Source: Bacteroidota bacterium
GTDB taxonomy: Bacteria; Bacteroidota; Bacteroidia; JACCXN01
DNA length: 12,336 bases
Assembly: GCA_013696965.1 (NCBI GenBank)
Contig: JACCXN010000017.1
Span: 1 to 12,336 of the forward strand
Direction of reading: 5' to 3'
Part shown: piece after piece, positions 7,432 through 12,336 of the stretch
How positions within the stretch are numbered: position 1 is the stretch's first letter
How the letters are laid out: the number at the start of each line of letters is the position of its first letter
The notes under the pieces: generated by a model
What the model saw: only the letters and a program-made list of their open reading frames with translations
What the model was told of the DNA's origin: nothing
Database searches by the model: none
Translations under genes and position numbers: made by a program

Positions 7432-8199
7432 TTAAACATTGTCTATTTCAATTATTTTATCGGTCTGGAACAGCTGGTGTTCGTGCTGCTGCACATACCC
7501 CAGCTGGTTGGTTATCAGTTGCGTGCTTCCTATTTCAAAGCCTGGTGTATTTTGATGGTGGTGCCCGTATATCCAAAAACTAATTTCAGATGGTTCTATT
7601 ACATTAAAAAGTTCCACTGCAAATGCATCGCTCAAAATACTTCCTTTATATTGTTCAGGGTAATTTTTGTAAGTAGGTACATGATGGGTAACTACTATTA
7701 TTTTTTCATTGGTATTCCTTTCCAGCTCGCTGTTTATAAACATTAAACTTTCTGCATGCATCTGGTTATAAGGTTCTGACGAAAAGCGTTTACCATTATA
7801 TTTAATCAGGTGAAAATCGTTCATCTCCCTTTCTATTTGCCATTGGTGTTCCGGGCTAATTTTTGACCAGAGAGTGGAAAAGATAAACCGGACATTTTCA
7901 TGGGCAATAGAAATGTTGTTTACCAAAAATACATTTTCCCTGATTTTTTCATTGATAGTTCCGCATTTTTTAGTGGCATCGAAATAATAATATTCATGAT
8001 TGCCTGGTATCCAGTAAGTAACCTGAAAATGGTCGGATACATATTTAAAAAAATCTTTGTGCTTGTCCATCTGTGTAAAAAGTACAATATCACCCGCAAG
8101 AATCAATATATCGCCCTTTGGTTGTAAAGGTTTTTCTTTTAGGAATTTTTTATTTTCAGGAAACTCCAGATGCAGGTCAGATGCGTATTGTATTTTCAT
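7432..8199 (-). CDS. Calcineurin-like metallophosphoesterase
   Basis: A complete 255-residue phosphoesterase of the calcineurin-like superfamily, cytosolic (no signal or membrane segment). All dimetal-site motifs are present: DLH at 8-10, GD at 36-37, GNHE at 66-69, THH at 171-173 and GHHH at 212-215. The substrate (phosphoprotein, nucleotide, nucleic acid end or other) cannot be told. Only 2 bases separate its ATG from the hsdM stop, so it is translated as part of the hsd operon and sits between hsdM and hsdS, where the complex genes are usually adjacent. No Shine-Dalgarno stands out; coupling to hsdM termination is likely. A role in defence, for example on modified or damaged ends or as a toxin-like effector, is only speculation. 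Confidence 0.9.
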   Translation of the reverse strand: MKIQYASDLHLEFPENKKFLKEKPLQPKGDILILAGDIVLFTQMDKHKDFFKYVSDHFQVTYWIPGNHEYYYFDATKKCGTINEKIRENVFLVNNISIAHENVRFIFSTLWSKISPEHQWQIEREMNDFHLIKYNGKRFSSEPYNQMHAESLMFINSELERNTNEKIIVVTHHVPTYKNYPEQYKGSILSDAFAVELFNVIEPSEISFWIYGHHHQNTPGFEIGSTQLITNQLGYVQQHEHQLFQTDKIIEIDNV

Positions 8200-8201
8200 T
8201 T

Positions 8202-9776
8202 TTAGTTTAAACCTAACTCTTTTAAATAATTGCTTAATTTTTTTTTCACCTCAACCAATTCACCTTCCAGCACCTCAATTTCGGCTTGTACTTCTTTTAC
8301 ATTAATTTCCTCTTCTGCTATAAAGCTGTCAACATAACGAGGAATGTTAAGATTAAAATCATTTCCTTCAATCTCTTCCAAAGTGGCTACATGACAATAT
8401 TTTGCAATTTCTTTATTTGCTTTAAAAGTTTCAACAATTTTATTGATGTGTGTTTCTCTTAATTTGTTTTGTTTTTTGCCGGCTTCAAAATCTTTACTTG
8501 CATCAATAAAAAGCACGTTTTCGTTTTTCTTCCCTTTATTAAAAATAAGAATAGCAGCCGGAATGCCGGTTCCATAAAACAAGTTGGAGGGTAAGCCTAT
8601 AACAGCCTCTAATAAATTCTCTTTTATTAATTTTTCCCTGATGGCTCTTTCTGAGCTGCCCCTGAATAAAACACCATGTGGTACAATTATTCCCACCTTG
8701 CCTGTTTTATCAATTGCTGTATCAATCATGTGCAATACAAAAGCATAATCACCTTTTGTTTTCGGAGGCACACCTCTTAAAAAACGTTTGTATGGATCAT
8801 TTACTGCATGCTCTGCACCCCATTTATCTAAAGAGAAGGGAGGATTAGCTGCCACAACATCAAACTTCATTAATGAATCACCCTCAATTAATTTAGGGCT
8901 GTTAATCGTATCACCCCATTCAATTTTTGCTTCGGCATTATGGAGGAACATATTTATTTTTCCTAAAGCCCAAGTGTTCCCATTACTCTCTTGTCCCCAT
9001 AAAGAACAGTCACGAACATGCGTTCCTTTTTTAAATGGTACTTCCTCAGCAACAGTAATCAACAATGAACCTGAACCACATGCAGGATCACAAATACGAT
9101 CTCCGGCTTTTGGTGATAAAAGTTTTGCTAACAAAACAGAAACCTCATGAGGCGTATAAAATTCACCACCTTTTTTTCCTGCACCCTCTGCAAACCTTTC
9201 TATCAGGTACATGTAGGCGTTACCTATTATGTCTTCACTTCCTATAACAGAAGGACGGAAGTTTAATTTGGGCTTATCAAAATCCTCGATCAATAATTTT
9301 AATCTCCGGTTACGATCTTTGGTATCTCCTAACTTAGAGTTCGAATTAAAATCAAGGTCGCCAAATACGCCCTCTAATTTTGCCTTATTATCATCTTCAA
9401 TTTTCTCGAATATCTTATTCAAGAATTCGCCAAGGTTCGTGTGGTTCTTATTTTCCACAATGAAATCAAAGGTGCAATCTTCGGATAAAATAAAAGGCTC
9501 ACGGCTCATCTTACGTGTTATCAGCTCTTCATCATTACCATATTGCTTTTTAAACTCTTCGTATTTATCCTTGTGCTTATCGCTTAAGTATTTAAAGAAG
9601 AGGAAAGCAAGGATGTAATTTTTATAATCCTGCGAGTCAATTGCTCCTCTAAAGCTATCACAGGCAGCCCATAGAGTTGAGTTGATTTCTGTTTGCGTTA
9701 ATTTAATTTTATTTACAATAGGAACTTTCCCTATAGAAAGTGATTCTTCTTGTGTTGGCTTCGTTGTTTTTTTCAT
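8202..9776 (-). CDS. hsdM: Type I restriction enzyme, DNA adenine methyltransferase subunit HsdM
   Basis: The 524-residue product is a full-length HsdM, the N6-adenine methyltransferase of the type I complex. The N-terminal helical domain (about 30-170, with LWAACDSFRG and FLFFKYLSD) precedes the catalytic domain: GEFYTPHEV (204-212), SAM-binding motif I DPACGSGS (230-237) and catalytic motif IV NPPF (311-314). The C-terminal tail from about 488 is a charged coiled coil (EVQAEIEVLEGELVEVKKKL) of the kind that contacts HsdS. Its ATG overlaps the TGA of the RhuM gene in an ATGA (9773-9776), so the two are translationally coupled. It is followed 2 bases later by the phosphoesterase. No inactivating change is visible. 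Confidence 0.97.
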   Translation of the reverse strand: MKKTTKPTQEESLSIGKVPIVNKIKLTQTEINSTLWAACDSFRGAIDSQDYKNYILAFLFFKYLSDKHKDKYEEFKKQYGNDEELITRKMSREPFILSEDCTFDFIVENKNHTNLGEFLNKIFEKIEDDNKAKLEGVFGDLDFNSNSKLGDTKDRNRRLKLLIEDFDKPKLNFRPSVIGSEDIIGNAYMYLIERFAEGAGKKGGEFYTPHEVSVLLAKLLSPKAGDRICDPACGSGSLLITVAEEVPFKKGTHVRDCSLWGQESNGNTWALGKINMFLHNAEAKIEWGDTINSPKLIEGDSLMKFDVVAANPPFSLDKWGAEHAVNDPYKRFLRGVPPKTKGDYAFVLHMIDTAIDKTGKVGIIVPHGVLFRGSSERAIREKLIKENLLEAVIGLPSNLFYGTGIPAAILIFNKGKKNENVLFIDASKDFEAGKKQNKLRETHINKIVETFKANKEIAKYCHVATLEEIEGNDFNLNIPRYVDSFIAEEEINVKEVQAEIEVLEGELVEVKKKLSNYLKELGLN

Positions 9777-10777
9777 GACAATTTATTTTTATTCCCCTTT
9801 AACTTTTTAACTTCTTTATCAAAATCACTTATAAAATTCGCATCTTGAATGATACGGTATTTTTCATATTCTTTTTCTGCTAACTTCTCGGCTATTTTAT
9901 GACGAATTTTGCCGGCATCTTTCAGCACTTTGTAGTCGTTAAAACTTAGAAAAGCATCTAATTTTTCAACCCAATCATTCATAGCCATAGGAACTTGTTT
10001 TTTCGTCTGGTTTTCGGCATAATCCAGGTACATAGAAACAACCCTGTTTAGTTCATCAATTTCCTGCTGGTTCAAGTAGTTTTTTGCTACAGCAACGTCC
10101 GATTTAAGAATTTTGCCATTTGGAGCGTTTTTCCATGTTGAAAGCCCCATATTTAACTTTAAGGAATTGGCCCGTGTTTTAACAATTTCAGCAGCGGTAT
10201 TACCGGTTATTGCCCAATGCAGTTTGTTTTGAACAGTTTTGTAAAATGTTCGTGTAATTTCGGCTTGAGGATCATAGTCTATACTGCATTGTGAATATAT
10301 ATCTGTTATTTTTTGGTAGAACCTTCTTTCACTTGCACGTATTTCCCGTATCCGCTCAAGCAGTTCATCAAAATAATCCCTTCCGAAGTTTTTCCCTTGT
10401 TTCAAACGTTCGTCATCCATTACAAAACCCTTAATAATGAACTCGCGGAGCGTTTTAGTAGCCCATATTCTAAAACGGGTTGCTTCAACTGAATTCACTC
10501 TATAGCCCACAGCAATTATTGCATCAAGGGTATAAAAATTTGTATTGTAGTTTTTTCCATCAGAAGCAGTTATCCGGAATTTCCGGATAACTGAATCTTC
10601 CTCTAATTCATTGGATTTAAATATGTTTTGTAAATGTTCATTAATTGTTCTCACATCTACATTAAATAGTTCTGCCATTTTTTTTTGAGACAGCCAGAAG
10701 GTTTCATTCTCAAAAAAAACTTCAATGTGTCCATCACCTTCAGCGGTACTGTATAAAAGAATTTCAAATTTTTCCAT
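9773..10777 (-). CDS. RhuM family protein (virulence RhuM-like)
   Basis: A 334-residue member of the RhuM family (PF13310). The name comes from a Salmonella SPI-3 gene, but family members are widespread in type I restriction loci and have no established biochemical function. The N-terminal part has a helix-turn-helix-like stretch (WLSQKKMAELFNVDVRTINEHLQNIF, about 28-53). It is followed by the family block FYTLDAIIAVGYRVNS and ATRFRIWATKTLREFIIKGFVMDDERL (81-125) and a helical C-terminal half. This suggests DNA binding rather than a secreted virulence factor; no signal peptide is seen. Its start overlaps the HsdS-like gene by 14 bases and its stop overlaps hsdM by 4, so it is locked into the hsd transcript. 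A regulator or assembly partner of the methyltransferase is plausible but unproven. Confidence 0.92.
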   Translation of the reverse strand: MEKFEILLYSTAEGDGHIEVFFENETFWLSQKKMAELFNVDVRTINEHLQNIFKSNELEEDSVIRKFRITASDGKNYNTNFYTLDAIIAVGYRVNSVEATRFRIWATKTLREFIIKGFVMDDERLKQGKNFGRDYFDELLERIREIRASERRFYQKITDIYSQCSIDYDPQAEITRTFYKTVQNKLHWAITGNTAAEIVKTRANSLKLNMGLSTWKNAPNGKILKSDVAVAKNYLNQQEIDELNRVVSMYLDYAENQTKKQVPMAMNDWVEKLDAFLSFNDYKVLKDAGKIRHKIAEKLAEKEYEKYRIIQDANFISDFDKEVKKLKGNKNKLS

Positions 10778-11339
10778 TACTAATTTGTATCAAGGCATTA
10801 TAGATTATTTTTTGTCTGAGATTAGTTATATCGTTTGAAATTTGTATTTCTTTCTGCCACAAGTTATGTATTTCAGTAATACGCTCTTGGTTTTCTTTTG
10901 ATGGAATATCAACATTCATGTTCTCTAAAGTAGCTTTGTTGATATTTGTAATCATAGTCCCTTCCTTGCCTGTGTGCAAATACCCCTGAGCCTTTTCCTG
11001 GTTTATATACCATGCTAAAAATTCAGGACTAATTTTTTCACTAACAACTCGTATTATAAAGAAAACCGAAAGTGCAATAGCCGTATAATTCTTATTGAAA
11101 ACCAAAGCATAATTGTTTGCTCCTTTCGTGATAAAAAGAATATCACCTTTTTGCAGGAACTGCTTTTGCGGTATTCCGGTACTTTTTATTCTATGGGGAG
11201 AACCGGAGATTTCGGTGTAATTGTTCTTAAGGTCTTTTAATTGAATAGCACAAACATCCCCTGAGAGGTCGTTCTCCACACGGCTCCGAACCGTGTGGCC
11301 AGAAAAAATTTCGACTATATCTTTTAATAACACTTGCAT
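10764..11339 (-). CDS. Half-size HsdS-like specificity protein (single TRD)
   Basis: The 191-residue product looks like one half of an HsdS: one target-recognition domain with the usual pattern (QKQFLQKGDILFITKG at 58-73, EKISPEFLAWYIN at 101-113, NINKATLENMNVDIPSKENQERI at 132-154), then one helical conserved region (155-183) ending LRQKIIYNALIQI. It lacks the LLTGKVR ending of the full HsdS at 6153-7394, so it is not a simple duplicate. The frame is open upstream to an ATG at 11378, but the promoter (11359-11389) lies within that extension, so I choose the ATG at 11339. It is the first gene of the operon and overlaps rhuM by 14 bases. It may dimerise to act as a second specificity subunit or serve RhuM/HsdM in another way; degenerate remnant is less likely since the frame is intact. 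Confidence 0.8.
   Translation of the reverse strand: MQVLLKDIVEIFSGHTVRSRVENDLSGDVCAIQLKDLKNNYTEISGSPHRIKSTGIPQKQFLQKGDILFITKGANNYALVFNKNYTAIALSVFFIIRVVSEKISPEFLAWYINQEKAQGYLHTGKEGTMITNINKATLENMNVDIPSKENQERITEIHNLWQKEIQISNDITNLRQKIIYNALIQISNGKI
11276..11298 (-). other. GC-rich hairpin early in the HsdS-like gene
   Basis: CCACACGG (11276-11283) and CCGTGTGG (11291-11298) form a perfect 8-bp stem with a 7-base loop, in otherwise AT-rich sequence about 40-60 bases inside the first gene of the operon. It encodes part of GHTVRSRVE. No U-tract follows on either strand, so it is not a terminator. It could slow ribosomes or be a chance product of codon choice. Confidence 0.45.
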
Positions 11340-11356
11340 CAGAATTTGTTTGCTGA
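11338..11356. repeat. 19-base direct repeat, inner copy (at the start codon)
   Basis: ATCAGAATTTGTTTGCTGA occurs here and again, identically, at 11398-11416, exactly 60 bases away. This copy includes two bases of the start codon of the HsdS-like gene (11337-11339) and its 5' leader. Confidence 0.93.
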
Positions 11357-11358
11357 GG

Positions 11359-11389
11359 CAAATGTATATAATAGGCAATATGAAACAAA
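11359..11389 (-). promoter_or_regulatory. Bacteroidota-type promoter of the hsd operon
   Basis: Read on the minus strand, TTTG (11389-11386), a 19-base spacer and TACATTTG (11366-11359) match the Bacteroidota primary sigma factor consensus (-33 TTTG, -7 TAnnTTTG) with no mismatch. Transcription would start about 5-10 bases downstream, leaving a leader of roughly 10-20 bases before the ATG at 11339. It lies wholly between the two copies of the 19-base direct repeat. Confidence 0.82.
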
Positions 11390-11397
11390 TAAAATTA

Positions 11398-11416
11398 ATC
11401 AGAATTTGTTTGCTGA
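11398..11416. repeat. 19-base direct repeat, outer copy
   Basis: This is an exact copy of 11338-11356, on the far side of the promoter. It stands close to where the C-terminal remnant of the split transposase begins, so it may mark the island's right border or be an operator site. Confidence 0.93.
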
Positions 11417-11429
11417 ATAATTAATATGC

Positions 11430-11636
11430 GAAATTCAATGGGGATTAAATTGATTCTGCTATAATGAAAAAGGCAAAAATTAGAATACATCCATGATAAC
11501 CCGGAAAGAGTCCCGCAATAACTGCGGGATTGAAAAGCCTGAAGAATATCGGTATTCAAGCGCAAAAGATTATGCAGGTGAAAAAGGGTTGTTGGAAATG
11601 GAAATAGTAATGAGAAAATGGAAAACTTACAAATAG
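11430..11636 (+). pseudogene. REP-associated tyrosine transposase (RAYT), C-terminal half, broken
   Basis: This is the C-terminal part of the RAYT gene whose N-terminal half is at 1-285. The frame from 11474 reads QKLEYIHDNPE, the family block QKLDYIHNNPVEAG, and runs into a stop at 11519-11521. The homology resumes from 11532 in another frame as EKPEEYRYSSAKDYAGEKGL, and ends at the TAG 11634-11636. Upstream of 11474 the match weakens and shifts frame again (11430-11473 resembles the PIELDSAIM region at the DNA level). The break at 11511-11529 coincides with a small hairpin, and removing about 16 bases there restores the frame. The left edge is approximate. With the left half it accounts for nearly the whole of a RAYT protein. 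Confidence 0.82.
11511..11529. repeat. Small hairpin inserted in the transposase remnant
   Basis: TCCCGCA (11511-11517) pairs with TGCGGGA (11523-11529) across a 5-base loop ATAAC. It sits exactly where the transposase frame breaks, between the codons for NPER and GIEKPEE. It may be an inserted REP-like palindrome. Confidence 0.6.
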
Positions 11637-11882
11637 GCCAGAGGCCTTGTTAATATGGGCGTAGCGGGACGCTACGCTCAACAGAGGAGATACAGAATAC
11701 ACAGTGATGGATTATATTTTGTACACTAAGCACCAGCACACAATTCTGGCCCGGCAGCTTAGCCTTACGGGGGCTGATTTGCAGCGTTCTTGTCCACCGG
11801 CACAAAAGGGAATAGAAAGCACTGACTTTTCAAAATGCACCAAGCACTCCACTTGAGAGTATGCAGTGTTACGGCACGTTTT
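11637..11882. other. Unassigned, more GC-rich stretch
   Basis: No recognisable gene. The base composition is visibly richer in G and C than in the genes to the left. A short plus-strand open frame (ATG 11707 to TGA 11854-11856, 49 codons) has no ribosome binding site at a normal distance and no family I know; the minus strand is also partly open. Related AAGCAC-containing words recur at 11728, 11818 and 11843. It may be a dispersed repeat or a structured RNA; nothing here decides it. Confidence 0.35.
11659..11677. repeat. Hairpin downstream of the transposase remnant
   Basis: GCGTAGCG (11659-11666) and CGCTACGC (11670-11677) form an 8-bp stem with a 3-base loop, 22 bases after the RAYT stop codon. 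RAYT genes are typically flanked by the REP palindromes they act on, so this may be a REP of that family, distinct from the ATCCC-NNN-GGGAT type. A weaker terminator-like stem (AGGCC/GGCCT, 11635-11647) overlaps the stop codon. Confidence 0.55.
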
Positions 11883-12166
11883 TTAATATTTGTAATTCAG
11901 TCCAATATTTAGGCCTATGATATTTGAAGGATTAAAGTCTAGATAATCTAATATAGGTGTTATAGAGTATCTAAAATTTGGTTCAACAAAAAAGTTTAGT
12001 CTTTCTGTTAAGTAAAATTCAGTCCCGAAAGAAAGAGAGATTTAATTCTGTTGATATTTTAAATTATTGTCTTCAAATATGTCAGTTGAGAAATCATTCC
12101 CATTTATCCGTCTGTCTTGTCTTTTAATACTAAAAGTTGTAAATGTCCCTGCTAATAAGTAAGCGT
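11883..12166 (-). pseudogene. Outer-membrane beta-barrel protein, C-terminal fragment with in-frame stop
   Basis: One minus-strand frame reads about 94 codons with a single internal TAA at 12042-12044. After that stop it runs for 52 residues (FGTEFYLTERLNFFVEPNFR, then a strand-like end GLNIGLNYKY) to the TAA at 11883-11885. Alternating hydrophobic/aromatic residues and a terminal aromatic are typical of the last strands of a Bacteroidota outer-membrane beta barrel. Upstream of the stop it reads LLAGTFTTFSIKRQDRRING and related codons until the insertion-sequence end near 12167. The gene has therefore lost its 5' part and gained a stop codon. The family assignment rests on pattern only. Confidence 0.6.
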
Positions 12167-12336
12167 GGATCAAGCGGAAAAGTTGGGGGCTGCAAATTTC
12201 TAAGCATAAATATTTGCTAATCTGAACAAGAAAAAACTTACATTTCTAACTCCTCTAAAAGCAGACCTAAAAGCTTTTATTTTTGCATTGAAAGATTCTG
12301 CCGATGCATTGGTGCTACGATTATTAAAGTAATTTA
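12167..12336 (-). mobile_element. End of an ISL3-like (ISAon1-type) insertion sequence
   Basis: The transposase gene described in the next entry is followed on the minus strand by about 33 bases running to GGATCAAGC at 12167 (plus strand), a plausible terminal inverted repeat (GGATCAAGCGGAAAAGTTGG on the plus strand). The beta-barrel reading frame seems to meet the element here. The other end lies outside the window, so neither the inverted repeat partner nor a target duplication can be checked. Confidence 0.6.
12200..12336 (-). CDS. ISL3-like DDE transposase, C-terminal end (partial)
   Basis: The last 44 residues of a transposase enter from the right edge and stop at TAG 12200-12202. The fragment contains RSTNASAESFNAKIKAF and FRGVRNVSFFLFRLANIYA, the C-terminal signature of ISL3-family DDE transposases of the type common in Bacteroidota. 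The glutamate in NASAESFNAKIK is probably the third acidic residue of the DDE triad. The rest of the gene is outside the window, so whether it is intact is unknown. Confidence 0.85.
   Translation of the reverse strand, partial: NYFNNRSTNASAESFNAKIKAFRSAFRGVRNVSFFLFRLANIYA

Noticed and set aside
7408-7746. 112-codon plus-strand open frame
   Set aside because: It is antisense to the phosphoesterase gene, whose minus frame carries all expected motifs.
9229-9618. 129-codon plus-strand open frame
   Set aside because: It is antisense to hsdM, which shows clear methyltransferase motifs; the plus-frame peptide has no recognisable domain.
11340-11378. Upstream start (ATG 11378) for the HsdS-like gene
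   Set aside because: The consensus promoter lies inside this extension, so an mRNA starting from it would not contain that codon.

Overview
The window looks like an AT-rich chromosome segment from a member of the Bacteroidota. Four things point that way: a good match to the Bacteroidota promoter consensus (TTTG, 19 bases, TACATTTG) at the head of the main operon, mostly absent Shine-Dalgarno sequences, tandem AATTGAC/CATTGTT-type heptanucleotides around a four-helix-bundle gene, and protein families (YgjP-like peptidase, RhuM, IS200-like TnpA, ISL3-like transposase) with a Bacteroidota flavour. No rRNA or tRNA was seen. Species-level placement is not possible from this sequence alone.

Almost the whole window is one type I restriction-modification (hsd) locus read leftwards on the minus strand. 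In transcription order it holds a single-TRD HsdS-like protein (11339-10764), a RhuM family protein (10777-9773), the methyltransferase HsdM (9776-8202), a calcineurin-like metallophosphoesterase (8199-7432), a full two-TRD HsdS (7394-6153), a repeat/transposase block (about 6150-4800), the restriction motor HsdR (4596-1465), a four-helix-bundle protein (1381-1010) and a YgjP-like zinc metallopeptidase (1029-298). The first four genes overlap or nearly touch and should form one transcript. HsdM plus an HsdS would methylate the target site; adding HsdR gives the restriction complex. RhuM, the phosphoesterase, the four-helix-bundle protein and the peptidase are accessories whose roles cannot be read from sequence.

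The 1.5 kb between hsdS and hsdR holds an intact IS200-type HUH transposase gene (5521-5057), about 15 short ATCCC-NNN-GGGAT palindromes, a 73-base direct repeat on either side of the transposase gene, and a 148-base sequence present twice directly behind hsdS. It is a REP-like array with its probable transposase and it separates hsdR from the rest of the operon.

Both flanks are decayed mobile DNA. The N-terminal half of a REP-associated tyrosine transposase (RAYT) lies at 1 to about 285 on the plus strand. The missing C-terminal half, same strand and order, lies at about 11430-11636. The simplest reading is that the 11 kb hsd island was inserted into this transposase gene. Beyond it come a more GC-rich unexplained stretch (11637-11882), the broken 3' end of an outer-membrane beta-barrel gene (11883 to about 12166, minus) and the end of an ISL3-like insertion sequence running out of the window (about 12167-12336, minus).
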